The notes under the pieces: generated by a model
The model's database searches: none
Told to the model about the DNA's origin: nothing
The model's input: the letters and a program-made list of their open reading frames with translations, nothing else
In this document: positions 27,895-36,269 of the stretch, piece by piece
Layout of the letters: every line of letters begins with the position of its first letter
Position numbering within the stretch: position 1 is the first letter of the stretch
Made by a program: the position numbers and the translations under genes
Origin: Ignavibacteriae bacterium HGW-Ignavibacteriae-4
Lineage (GTDB): Bacteria > Bacteroidota > Ignavibacteria > Kapaibacteriales > UBA2268
DNA length: 59,997 bases
Assembly (NCBI GenBank): GCA_002839765.1
Contig: PGYR01000022.1
Location: 1 to 59,997, forward strand
Reading direction: 5' to 3'

Positions 27895-28690
27895 ACCAAT
27901 AGGTGTATTTGATTCGGGAGTTGGTGGAGTATCAGTACTTAGAACACTGATAGAGCTGATGCCTAACGAAGAATTCATATATCTCGGCGACACTGAAAAA
28001 GTACCTTATGGTACTAAAAGCAGAGAAGAGATAGTACAATACTCACTCGATTGTGCTGAGTTTCTAAAATCTAAGAATGTAAAAATGACTGTCGTTGCTT
28101 GCAACACTGCTTCCAACAATGCTCGAGTAGAACTGAAAGAACGATTTGAGAATATTCGATTAGTCGATTTGGTAAAGCCAATCTTGGCAATCGAATTTGA
28201 AGAAGATGAGATATGCCATATCGGTATTATTGCTACCGAAGCCACTATCAACAATGCTCATTTCCGCAAATCACTGGAAGAACCAGAAGATTCGGGCAAA
28301 GTAAAGCTATTCAAAAAAGCTGGGCCTAAGTTCGTTGAGTTAGTAGAAAATAATGAAATACATACTGACAAAGCAGACCACATTATAGAAGAATATATGG
28401 CTCCACTTCTTCTAGAAAACATTGATGTGCTAGTTTTGGGCTGTACTCACTACCAATTTCTGAAAAAGAAAATCCAAACTTTTGCCCCTGACTTGCACAT
28501 AGTTGATCCTTCTGAATGGGCTGCTCATGACACTTACAAAGAGCTAAAGCATAGAGAAATGCTTACCGACAAAACTAATGATAAGAATGTGAAATTCTAT
28601 ATCTCAAAAGAGTCACCTGAATTCCGTGACTTAGCCTCTAGTCTATTAGAGTTCGAATGCTCTGAACCACAGATAGTAAGCATACACTAA
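27884..28690 (+). CDS. murI: Glutamate racemase
   Basis: Cofactor-independent cytosolic racemase that supplies D-Glu for peptidoglycan precursors. It is 268 residues from a TTG start inside the SDR 3' end (11-bp overlap). The N-terminus IGVFDSGVGGVSVL, the first catalytic Cys in VACNTASNNA and the second in LGCTHYQFL are all intact. It closes the + strand operon of envelope genes; a 141-bp gap to the likely start of the next gene (28832) follows. Confidence 0.97.
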   Translation: MDNRPIGVFDSGVGGVSVLRTLIELMPNEEFIYLGDTEKVPYGTKSREEIVQYSLDCAEFLKSKNVKMTVVACNTASNNARVELKERFENIRLVDLVKPILAIEFEEDEICHIGIIATEATINNAHFRKSLEEPEDSGKVKLFKKAGPKFVELVENNEIHTDKADHIIEEYMAPLLLENIDVLVLGCTHYQFLKKKIQTFAPDLHIVDPSEWAAHDTYKELKHREMLTDKTNDKNVKFYISKESPEFRDLASSLLEFECSEPQIVSIH

Positions 28691-28831
28691 TCTACTTTTC
28701 CTAGTATTCAATATAAAACTATATCTTTTTATGATTTAAGAGTATAATATCATTTATTCTTGTTATTTTGATTTGCTTTCATTAATTTCAGATATAGAAA
28801 AGTGAATATTTATTTAAAAAGAGAAAATAGT

Positions 28832-30208
28832 ATGAAGCACAAGACTATTATTGAACCATTTAGAATCAAATCAATTGAACAAATCACGATAACTACAGAA
28901 GAAGAGAGAGTAGAATATCTGAAAGAAGCTCATAATAATCTATTCTTACTAGACGCTGATAAAGTAATAATAGATTTGCTCACAGATAGTGGAACTTCGG
29001 CAATGAGTGCAAACCAGTGGGCTGGGATAATGCGTGGAGATGAATCTTATGCTGGTGCTAGAAGTTGGAAGCGAATGAAAGAAGCTATCGTCAGTCTAAC
29101 AACTTACGATAATGTAATCCCAACTCACCAAGGCAGAGCAGGAGAAAGTATACTATACACTCAAATAGGCGGCAAAGGGAAAGTCTTCTTGAGCAATACT
29201 CACTTTGATACGACTAGAGCGAACATAGAGTACTCTGGTGCTATGGCAATAGATTGCATAACTGAAGAAGGTAAAAAGCCATCCCTTATTCACCCATTCA
29301 AAGGGAATATGGACATAGAGCAATTAGAAGATAATATATTGAAATATGGTGCTGAAAATATAGGTGCTGTAATATTGACAGTTACGAATAATAGCGGTGG
29401 TGGTCAACCGGTGAGTATGCACAATGCTCGCGAAGTAAAACGCATCTGCGACAAATACGGAGTACTATATATACTCGATTGTTGTAGAATTGCTGAAAAT
29501 GCTTATTTCATTGCTGAAAGAGAAGTCGGATTCGAGGATTACACTTATCGTGATATTGCGAAGGAGATGTTCTCATTAGCCGATGGTGCAGTGATGAGTG
29601 CTAAGAAAGATGCACTTGTGAATATGGGTGGCTTCATAGCTCTGAAAGACAAAAAAATTGCAGATAGTTGTATAAACACACTTATCATCAAAGAAGGATT
29701 TGTCACTTATGGTGGACTATCAGGTCGGGATATGGAAGCAATTGCCATCGGATTAGATGAAGTATTTGACAAAGATTATCTGCACTATAGAATAAGAAGT
29801 ACTACATATTTGGGTGATAAACTAATAGAGCTAGGCGTTCCAGTCATGCGACCAATCGGAGGTCACGCCGTATATATAGATGCTAAGGAATTCTATAACC
29901 ATATACCTGTAGATCAATTCCCAGGTCAATCTCTCGCTTGTGATTTATATGTGAAAGGTGGAATAAGAGGTTGTGAAATAGGTTCAGTTATGTTTGGTAA
30001 ACGAGATGAAAAAGGTAAACTAATACCAGCACCTATGGAATTAGTCCGATTAGCTATTCCTAGAAGAGTATATACACAAAGTCATATAGACTATGTAATA
30101 GAAACTTTCGAAGAGATAATAGCTGAAAAATCACAGTCTAAAGGTATGAGAATTACTTATGAGCCAGAGTTTTTGAGACATTTCACTGCTCATTTTGAAA
30201 GGGTATAA
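28832..30208 (+). CDS. tnaA: Tryptophanase (beta-eliminating lyase), tyrosine phenol-lyase-like scaffold
   Basis: PLP enzyme that beta-eliminates an aromatic amino acid to pyruvate, ammonia and indole or phenol. It is 458 residues from the ATG at 28832 (the GTG at 28802 would add 10 residues); homologs begin just before EPFRIK. The PLP Lys lies in MSAKKDALVNMGG, and GGQPVSM and SGRDMEAIAIGL resemble tyrosine phenol-lyase. Two positions that discriminate substrate, compared from remembered sequences, look tryptophanase-like: Asp in HFDTTRAN (Thr in TPL) and Ile in CEIGS (Arg in TPL). So indole formation from Trp is the better call, though not proven. It appears to stand alone, with no adjacent permease. 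Confidence 0.8.
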   Translation: MKHKTIIEPFRIKSIEQITITTEEERVEYLKEAHNNLFLLDADKVIIDLLTDSGTSAMSANQWAGIMRGDESYAGARSWKRMKEAIVSLTTYDNVIPTHQGRAGESILYTQIGGKGKVFLSNTHFDTTRANIEYSGAMAIDCITEEGKKPSLIHPFKGNMDIEQLEDNILKYGAENIGAVILTVTNNSGGGQPVSMHNAREVKRICDKYGVLYILDCCRIAENAYFIAEREVGFEDYTYRDIAKEMFSLADGAVMSAKKDALVNMGGFIALKDKKIADSCINTLIIKEGFVTYGGLSGRDMEAIAIGLDEVFDKDYLHYRIRSTTYLGDKLIELGVPVMRPIGGHAVYIDAKEFYNHIPVDQFPGQSLACDLYVKGGIRGCEIGSVMFGKRDEKGKLIPAPMELVRLAIPRRVYTQSHIDYVIETFEEIIAEKSQSKGMRITYEPEFLRHFTAHFERV

Positions 30209-30253
30209 CTCCGATTAACGATTAAAATAATTAGGAATATGCACGATATTATT

Positions 30254-30324
30254 CCCCTTTTTAAGCAAAACTAAGTTTTGCAAAAGAGGGGTGGCAGTCA
30301 CGCAGAGCATGACTGACGGGGTGT
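30254..30324. repeat. Double-hairpin dispersed repeat
   Basis: The first hairpin (30254-30291) has outer arms CCCC/GGGG and a perfect inner stem GCAAAAC-TAA-GTTTTGC. The second (30295-30315) is CAGTCA...TGACTG with an inner GC/GC pair. It ends in ACGGGGTGT. The CCCC..GGGG plus CGGGGTGT ending is shared with the array at 59711-59997, so it looks like a divergent member of one repeat family. The rest of 30209-30531 is AT-rich spacer before sodA with no gene seen. Confidence 0.6.
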
Positions 30325-30531
30325 TTAAAAGAAGTAACAACTCTTCTGAAAATTCCTATTATAATTGATAAAAGACAAAGTAATGTTAATCAAATTTGAG
30401 AAAATTATTTTTTATACATCCTCGATTATTGATTCAAAAAATAGGAACTAAATATATCAAAGAATACAATTTTTTTGCTATTATGTAGTCCTATATTAAA
30501 ACATTTTTTGAATTAAAGTCAAGAGAAAATT

Positions 30532-31131
30532 ATGTCATTCGAACTACCGAAACTACCTTACGCTTACGACGCGTTAGAGCCACATATAGATGCAAGAACT
30601 ATGGAAATACACCATACTAAGCACCATGCTGGTTATACAACAAATTTAAATGCTGCTATTGCAGGTACAGATTTAGAAAACGAAAGTATAGAAAGCCTAT
30701 TAGCTAATCACACAGAAAACAAAGCTATCAGAAATAATGGTGGCGGATATTGGAACCACAAACTTTTCTGGGAAGTAATGTCTCCGAACGGTGGCGGAAA
30801 GCCAACTGGTAAACTTGCTGATGCAATTGATACTGCATTCGGCTCATTTGACAAATTCAAAGAAGAATTTGCAAAAGCGGGAGCAACACAATTCGGTTCT
30901 GGTTGGGCTTGGCTTTGCGTTACTGACAAAGGTACACTTGCAGTAAGTTCTACTCCAAACCAAGATAACCCACTAATGCCAGTAGCTGGCTGCTCAGGCA
31001 AACCAATATTAGCGTTAGATGTTTGGGAACATGCATACTATCTGAACTACCAAAACAAACGCCCTGACTATATCTCAGCATTCTGGAATGTTGTGAATTG
31101 GGACGAAGTATCTAAGCGATTTGAAAGCTAA
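30532..31131 (+). CDS. sodA: Superoxide dismutase (Mn/Fe family, Mn-type)
   Basis: Cytosolic enzyme that dismutates superoxide to peroxide and oxygen. It is 199 residues. The metal ligands are His in MEIHHTKHH, His in [10 protein letters not shown], and Asp and His in [14 protein letters not shown]. The GG before WNH and the Gln in STPNQDNP are the arrangement typical of Mn-type enzymes (Fe types carry Gln at the first site). It is a single-gene unit that ends at a bidirectional hairpin at 31157. Confidence 0.97.
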   Translation: MSFELPKLPYAYDALEPHIDARTMEIHHTKHHAGYTTNLNAAIAGTDLENESIESLLANHTENKAIRNNGGGYWNHKLFWEVMSPNGGGKPTGKLADAIDTAFGSFDKFKEEFAKAGATQFGSGWAWLCVTDKGTLAVSSTPNQDNPLMPVAGCSGKPILALDVWEHAYYLNYQNKRPDYISAFWNVVNWDEVSKRFES

Positions 31132-31156
31132 CTAGATATTAATATGATAAAAAAAA

Positions 31157-31171
31157 GGAGCCACTGGCTCC
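31157..31171. terminator. Bidirectional terminator between sodA and the S9 peptidase
   Basis: GGAGCCA-C-TGGCTCC is flanked by an A-run on the left and CTTTTCCGTTTT on the right, so it can stop both convergent transcripts. Confidence 0.85.
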
Positions 31172-31190
31172 TTTTCCGTTTTATATACAC

Positions 31191-33176
31191 TTATTTTGTC
31201 TCTTCTGTTTTCCCATCATCTTGGATGAAATCAAACCACGTTTTGTATAATCGGACGCTGCTCTCTAGTCCTTTTATGTGGTGTCCCATTCCCTCGAATT
31301 CTTGCAGGGTTACATCTTTCTTGTATTTTCGTAAACTGTCTGCCATAAATCGGCTACCCTCAATCGGTACTCTACTGTCGTTTATTCCATGGGTTAGGAG
31401 TAATCTACCTTCCATATCGTAAGCATTGTAAAGTGGAGAACGACTGTTTAGCTTTTCTTTCTCTGTTGCGGGGTCACCTGCTTCTAGTGTCACCCAATCC
31501 GGTATATTGCAATGTTCGTAGAAATGAATAATATCAGAGAAGCCAGCGTGTGCTATACCGAAACCAAAGCTAAAGTCGGCTTTGTGTCCATTAACTTCTC
31601 CAGGGAAAGTCATCAGTCTCATAACCGCATATCCGCCGTGGCTACCACCGTGTACTCCAACTCGTTCAGCAGGAATACCAAGTTTTTCCGAGATATATTT
31701 AGCTGCATAGATTATGTCCAATATCTCGTTTCCACCCAAATCCTTGTCGTTTAGTGCAAAAAAGTCCTTACCGAACCCACTACTACCACGAGGCGATGGA
31801 CTAAGTACATACATACCTGCGTTGGTTAGTATCTGCTCACGAACATTGTAAGTATTACTCCCACCATAGAAAGATTGGATCAGTACTCTCTGCTTGTCTT
31901 TAGGTAATGGGTCTTTTGGCTTGTACAAGAAGGCGTGTAACATTCTCTGTTTGCCAGTAGCTGGGTCGATATCGAAAGTTGGAAATTCTACTTTCTCTAC
32001 ATCAGCATTTATTATCTTGTCTTTTAGTTCTTTAGGCAAATCAGCTCTAGTAGTTTCTGTGAAACCATTTGGTGATAAAGTGATTTCATCTATTCTGAAC
32101 ATAGTCGTAGCACCATTCAACTGAGCCAATAGCTTCCCGTCTTCTATATCTTTGAATTCAAGGGTGAAAGGGTATTTCTTGCTAGTTACTACTTCACCAC
32201 TTATTGGGTCAACCATATAAAGAGTACTTTCAATTGGATTAGATGTATTCACAATTAGGTAATCTTTGCCCTCTACTGGTGCTATCTCGGCATTAACTAC
32301 ATCTTCTGTGAATTTGGTAACTTGCATTGTTTTACCTTTGTATATATCATAGCTATATACATTCTTGTAGCCATCTTCGTCAGAAGTGTAAAGTACTTTA
32401 CTTCCGTTGTCAATCCATGTTGAAAGTATGTCTGGGAAGAATCTACCTTTCTTAGTATCAGTTATTACAGTACTCTTCCCTTTTTCTACATCTACTAACA
32501 TAAGGTTTGCTTTAGTCCTATCTGTGTTTTTTAGTACTGAAGCCACTATAAACTTGTTGTCTGGTGAAATGGAAGGACTTGCCCATGTGAATCTGTATTC
32601 TGGACTATCTCTGATTATAGTAGAGCTAATACGATTCTCTAGATTCATTATTCTTAGTTCACTTAATCTGCCTTCCAAATCTCCTAATCGTACTATATAA
32701 GCAATCTGATTTTTATCTTTGTTGAAATTCCATCCGAATATATAGGGAACATCAGTCAATTTCTCAACTTTCTTCGTTTCCAAATTTAATCTGAATAGAT
32801 CAATCTTTTCATCATTAACCTCATCACCCATCCAATAAATAGAATTGTCGTTAGGGTTGTATCTGTTAGTCCATACATTTCTTAGTGAATAATCTATATC
32901 CGTAATCTGTTCTCCATTCTCGAAATCAGGATTATCTAAGCTAGTGTAGTTCAATGAAGTAATGTCGCCTGCTTTATAGTAGAAAATCTTTCCAGTTTTG
33001 TAATATGCTTGGAAATTCGAGTATGGAAACCCTTCAAAGAAAGGCTTTAGATCTACTTTTCTACCCTCGTATTCTACTACATATTCGCTTGTCTCTTCTT
33101 GAGTTAGTTCCTCTTTCTTCCCACAAGAGATAAGTAATAACAATGATATAGTCGTTATAATTAGTCTTAGTTTCAT
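31191..33176 (-). CDS. S9 prolyl-oligopeptidase-family lipoprotein
   Basis: A 661-residue envelope serine peptidase. The signal peptide ends in a lipobox (LLISC, Cys about 18). A beta-propeller of PD40/DPP-IV-like blades spans about 60-390, then the alpha/beta-hydrolase domain. The catalytic Ser is in HGGSHGGYAVM, Asp in GINDSRVPIEGS and His in GMGHHIKG, so the triad is complete. It probably trims peptides in the periplasm or at the outer membrane. It is monocistronic, convergent with sodA and divergent from the DUF971 gene. Confidence 0.93.
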   Translation of the reverse strand: MKLRLIITTISLLLLISCGKKEELTQEETSEYVVEYEGRKVDLKPFFEGFPYSNFQAYYKTGKIFYYKAGDITSLNYTSLDNPDFENGEQITDIDYSLRNVWTNRYNPNDNSIYWMGDEVNDEKIDLFRLNLETKKVEKLTDVPYIFGWNFNKDKNQIAYIVRLGDLEGRLSELRIMNLENRISSTIIRDSPEYRFTWASPSISPDNKFIVASVLKNTDRTKANLMLVDVEKGKSTVITDTKKGRFFPDILSTWIDNGSKVLYTSDEDGYKNVYSYDIYKGKTMQVTKFTEDVVNAEIAPVEGKDYLIVNTSNPIESTLYMVDPISGEVVTSKKYPFTLEFKDIEDGKLLAQLNGATTMFRIDEITLSPNGFTETTRADLPKELKDKIINADVEKVEFPTFDIDPATGKQRMLHAFLYKPKDPLPKDKQRVLIQSFYGGSNTYNVREQILTNAGMYVLSPSPRGSSGFGKDFFALNDKDLGGNEILDIIYAAKYISEKLGIPAERVGVHGGSHGGYAVMRLMTFPGEVNGHKADFSFGFGIAHAGFSDIIHFYEHCNIPDWVTLEAGDPATEKEKLNSRSPLYNAYDMEGRLLLTHGINDSRVPIEGSRFMADSLRKYKKDVTLQEFEGMGHHIKGLESSVRLYKTWFDFIQDDGKTEETK

Positions 33177-33349
33177 TTATTTCCTTTTAGTAAATTCGGT
33201 AAAATAACAAGTCTAAAAACTAAGGAAAGTTGAGGTTAAAAAAAAATACATTATAGCTAATTGTCTCGTTTTAGATAATTCGAGCAAAATAGAGTAATTT
33301 AATATTCGTTAATGAGCAAAAAACCAAAAGTATTGAGTTACAAAAGAAG

Positions 33350-33748
33350 ATGAGTAGAATCAACCCTATAAAAATAGATAGACCAGAACCTTATTTGCTA
33401 CAAGCTGAATGGGCCGATGGCAAAAAAGCAATTATTTCACTAGAGATGCTCCGCCGCGAATGCCCTTGTGCATACTGCAAAGGTGAGAAAGTGGGTAACA
33501 AAGTTTACTCTCACCCGATAGATGTAAAGGAAGAACCCGGTGCGTTTGATTTGAAAGATATGAAACCAATTGGTAATTACGCGTTAGCTATTATGTGGAA
33601 GAGTGGACATGATACTGGTATATATACTTGGGATTATTTCCGAGAAATATTAGTAAAGAATGATATCACGAATGACGAAGAAGCCCTAAAAATACAAGCC
33701 GAGAAATACGAAAAGTCAAAGAAAAAAATCAAGTTAGATGTACTTTAA
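33350..33748 (+). CDS. DUF971 (GBBH-like N-terminal domain) protein
   Basis: A 132-residue single-domain protein of the DUF971 family, which matches the N-terminal domain of gamma-butyrobetaine hydroxylases. The metal-binding-like Cys cluster ECPCAYCKG (about 37-45) and the block YALAIMWKSGHDTGIYTWDY are characteristic. In proteobacteria such proteins are linked to Fe-S or Mrp-associated functions, but the exact role is unknown. No hydroxylase domain follows, so it is the short form. Confidence 0.88.
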   Translation: MSRINPIKIDRPEPYLLQAEWADGKKAIISLEMLRRECPCAYCKGEKVGNKVYSHPIDVKEEPGAFDLKDMKPIGNYALAIMWKSGHDTGIYTWDYFREILVKNDITNDEEALKIQAEKYEKSKKKIKLDVL

Positions 33749-33808
33749 GACTTATTTATCCGAAATAGCAACACTAGAGATACAATCCGTACGTATTCTG
33801 ACTAGATA

Positions 33809-33839
33809 TTGCAAAATAATAGTAAAAGAGTTAATTTTG
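33809..33839 (+). promoter_or_regulatory. Bacteroidota-type promoter for the desaturase
   Basis: TTG (33809-33811), a 20-bp gap, then TAATTTTG (33832-33839). This is the best-spaced -33/-7 pair seen in the window, 66 bp before the ATG at 33906. Confidence 0.6.
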
Positions 33840-33855
33840 CAATTGTAAAAAAGTG

Positions 33856-33876
33856 AGCTATTAGTTGATAATAGCT
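33856..33876 (+). promoter_or_regulatory. Perfect hairpin in the 5' leader of the desaturase
   Basis: AGCTATTA-gttga-TAATAGCT, an 8-bp perfect stem with a 5-nt loop, starts about 16 nt after the -7 element and is followed by GTTTTG. It may be an operator dyad or an mRNA leader structure. The regulator is unknown. Confidence 0.45.
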
Positions 33877-33905
33877 GTTTTGAATTTATTATTAGATAAT
33901 TTTAT

Positions 33906-35021
33906 ATGAGCATAGAAGTAGTTAAGTTCAATACAAGAAATAGACCTGAGTTTGTGAAAGAATTAAGAATGAGGGTAAATTCATATTTTAAAGAGAAAGG
34001 CATATCCAAGTACGCTAATACAGAAATGAAAGTCAAAACAATAGTTATGATTTCATTGTATTTCGTTCCTTTTATATTGATGCTTACTGGTGTAGTGAGC
34101 GGCTTTTTACCAATTTTCCTGATGTGGGTTCTGATGAGCTTTGGTATGTCGGGTATAGGGCTATCTGTTATGCATGATGCCAATCACGGAGCCTATTCGC
34201 AGAACGCAAAGGTTAATAAGACTTTAGGCTTTTTGGTGAATTTCCTTGGTGGATATCATGTTAATTGGAAAATTCAACACAATGTGTTGCACCATTCTTT
34301 CACTAACGTTGTTGGTCACGACGACGATATAGAAAGTAATCTTATGCGATTATCTCCTAATCAAGACCGCAAGAAAATATTCAAATTCCAAGCTTATTAT
34401 GCCCCATTCCTATACGGATTATTAACTTTAAATTGGCTAATACTAAAAGACTTTATGCAAGTATATAAGTACAATAAGGAAAAACTATTAGCTGGTCAAA
34501 AATTATCAATAAAGAAAGCAACGACAGAAGTTATAATCAATAAAATCTGGTATTTGGCTATAACTCTTGTTTTGCCAATGCTAGTTGTAGATTTGCCATG
34601 GTGGCAAATACTAATTGGATTTGTTTCTATGCACTTCTTATCAGGAATTTTGCTTTCCTTCATCTTCCAATTAGCACATGTAATAGAAGAGACTGAATTC
34701 GTGAAACCAGATGAGAATCTAACAATCGAAAACAACTGGGCTATACACCAATTGCTTACCACAGCTAATTTCGCTAAGAAAAGCAAACTACTATCATGGT
34801 ACATAGGTGGATTGAACTACCAAGTAGAGCATCACCTATTTCCGAATATATGCCATGTACACTATAAGAATATATCTAATGTAATAAAAGCAACTGCGGA
34901 AGAGTATGGTGTCCCATACTACGAGCATAGGACTCTATTCGGAGCTATCAAAAGTCATTTCACTTTGCTGAACCAATTGGGTACAGGCAAGTATGATGAA
35001 AAAATGGCAGCAGCTTCTTAA
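33906..35021 (+). CDS. Membrane fatty-acid desaturase (front-end type, no cytochrome b5)
   Basis: A 371-residue di-iron desaturase in the inner membrane that introduces a cis double bond into acyl chains. The three His boxes are HDANHG (about 91), HNVLHH (about 127) and QVEHH (about 310). The Gln in box 3 marks the delta-5/6-like linoleoyl-CoA desaturase subgroup found in many Bacteroidota. Hydrophobic segments lie at about 42-75, 160-180 and 210-255. There is no fused cytochrome b5, so ferredoxin or another donor is needed. The strong promoter and leader hairpin suggest regulation, perhaps by temperature or lipid state (inference). Confidence 0.9.
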   Translation: MSIEVVKFNTRNRPEFVKELRMRVNSYFKEKGISKYANTEMKVKTIVMISLYFVPFILMLTGVVSGFLPIFLMWVLMSFGMSGIGLSVMHDANHGAYSQNAKVNKTLGFLVNFLGGYHVNWKIQHNVLHHSFTNVVGHDDDIESNLMRLSPNQDRKKIFKFQAYYAPFLYGLLTLNWLILKDFMQVYKYNKEKLLAGQKLSIKKATTEVIINKIWYLAITLVLPMLVVDLPWWQILIGFVSMHFLSGILLSFIFQLAHVIEETEFVKPDENLTIENNWAIHQLLTTANFAKKSKLLSWYIGGLNYQVEHHLFPNICHVHYKNISNVIKATAEEYGVPYYEHRTLFGAIKSHFTLLNQLGTGKYDEKMAAAS

Positions 35022-35096
35022 GTTAAAAGTGATTATGCCACAAAATCTTACAACCACAATGAAATCCAATCATTGCAGTAGCGGTTATATATTTTG

Positions 35097-35300
35097 AAAA
35101 TTGTGCCGAGATCCTCGAAGTAACTTCAATGAACTTGTTTTACTTAGGTTCTTCTTACGTCTGCGACGTCACTCAGGGCTAACGAAGTTAGCGCCTGTAC
35201 TTCGCATCGTCGAAGTAAAGGGTTTAGGTGTTGGTGCAGTCTTGCCTGCATTCTTCACTTCGCTACGCTGCGTTCAGAATGAACTGTGTTTAAATCCAAC
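35097..35300. repeat. Degenerate dispersed repeat between desaturase and pseudogene
   Basis: The 35022-35352 stretch has no intact gene. It has higher GC than its surroundings and many short palindromes, such as GGCTAACgaaGTTAGC and CTTCG/CGAAG pairs. It ends with CGTTCAGAATGA, which recurs as CGTTCAGGATGA near 49669. This looks like a REP-like intergenic element, not coding. Confidence 0.5.
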
Positions 35301-35352
35301 TAATATTCAAAAAATTTCGTATTCAGCTAAGTAATAATTGATACAAAACCCC

Positions 35353-35616
35353 ATGAAAATCATAGTAACTGGAAGCACAGGAATGGTTGGAAAAGTTGTC
35401 CTACTAGAAAGTATAGATGATACTAGGGTGACAGAAGTATTGCTTATAAATAGGAATGCTTTAGGTATATCTCATCCTAAAGTAAAAGAATTAATTTATA
35501 AAAGATTTCAAGGATTTTACGGCTATCCAAGATCAATTGGGTGGTTATGACCTATGCTGCAATTGTATGGGAGCTTCATCGGCGGGTATGAGTATAAGCT
35601 AGGTGTTTTCTCTTAA
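35353..35616 (+). pseudogene. Frameshifted, truncated NAD(P)-binding epimerase
   Basis: Reading from the ATG at 35353 gives MKIIVTGSTGMVGKVVLLES, a Rossmann start of the atypical SDR/epimerase class. At the A-run 35500-35503 one extra A breaks the frame. Continuing in the shifted frame restores KDFKDFTAIQDQLGGYD, then CNCMGASSAGMSEYKLG, the expected continuation of this family, before a TAA at 35614-35616. The remaining ~130 residues of a normal protein are missing, so the gene is both frameshifted and 3'-deleted. It sits next to dispersed repeats that may have mediated the loss. Confidence 0.8.
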
Positions 35617-35739
35617 CCAATTAATTACAACTTTATTCTAGTTAATCAATAAATAATAATTGGTCATATAAACTGGGTAATCATAAATCGTATGAATTCA
35701 AGATAGTTTTTGAGCTGTACCAATGGATATCAAAAAAAA

Positions 35740-35764
35740 AGAGCTACCCGTATAGGATAGCTCT
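35740..35764 (-). terminator. Terminator of the HMA-domain gene
   Basis: On the minus strand AGAGCTA pairs with TAGCTCT around an 11-nt loop and is followed by nine T. It lies 30 bp past the stop at 35794. Confidence 0.85.
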
Positions 35765-35793
35765 CATCGAACAACTTTAGTACAAGTTTATTC

Positions 35794-36231
35794 TTATTTT
35801 TTAGCCTTATCTTTGCAGCAGTTCCCTTCAGTGCCACATTCCTTAGAAGCGACTTTCTTATTAGTTGTGCTACATTCTTTGTCTCCAACTTTTCCAGTTG
35901 TAGAACACTCCTTGTCTGAAGTAGAGCATTTCTTAGTAGAAACCTCGGCAACATCATAACCTAACTTTGTTACTTTTGTTTTCAAATCTGCAACTGTTAT
36001 AACTTCAGGATCGTAGTCAAAGCTTACAGTTTTAGTCTCTACATCAACGCTAGTAGTGTTTACACCTTTTACATCTTTCATTTTCTTTTCTATCTTATTT
36101 TTGCAACCATCACAAGTGATTGATGCAGTGAAAGATGCCTTTTCAGATTTTGCTTCAGATTGATGCGGAAGCAAAAAGAATACAGTTAGAGCGATGGCTG
36201 TTAGAATAAACGGCACTATTACTTTCTTCAT
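35794..36231 (-). CDS. Exported heavy-metal-associated domain protein with Cys-rich tail
   Basis: A 145-residue periplasmic protein with a signal peptide (VIVPFILTAIALTVFFLLP). An HMA domain at about 30-95 carries the CxxC metal site as ITCDGCKNKIEKKM and ends LKTKVTKLGYDVAEV, like MerP and other soluble copper or mercury carriers. The last 45 residues form a low-complexity tail with repeated KECST/KKCST units and a final GNCCKDKAKK, seven Cys beyond the HMA pair. That tail may bind additional metal. It is monocistronic with its own terminator; no transporter is adjacent. The metal is unknown. Confidence 0.85.
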   Translation of the reverse strand: MKKVIVPFILTAIALTVFFLLPHQSEAKSEKASFTASITCDGCKNKIEKKMKDVKGVNTTSVDVETKTVSFDYDPEVITVADLKTKVTKLGYDVAEVSTKKCSTSDKECSTTGKVGDKECSTTNKKVASKECGTEGNCCKDKAKK

Positions 36232-36269
36232 ACTTATCTCCTAAATTGTTAATTATACTTTTGATTAAA

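Noticed and set aside
28832-30208. Tyrosine phenol-lyase as the primary call
   Set aside because: Asp and Ile replace the Thr and Arg that I recall as phenol-binding in TPL; kept as an alternative only.
35101-35334. 77-codon frame in the repeat region
   Set aside because: It runs through palindromic repeat sequence; the protein is low-quality with no homology signal or ribosome site.
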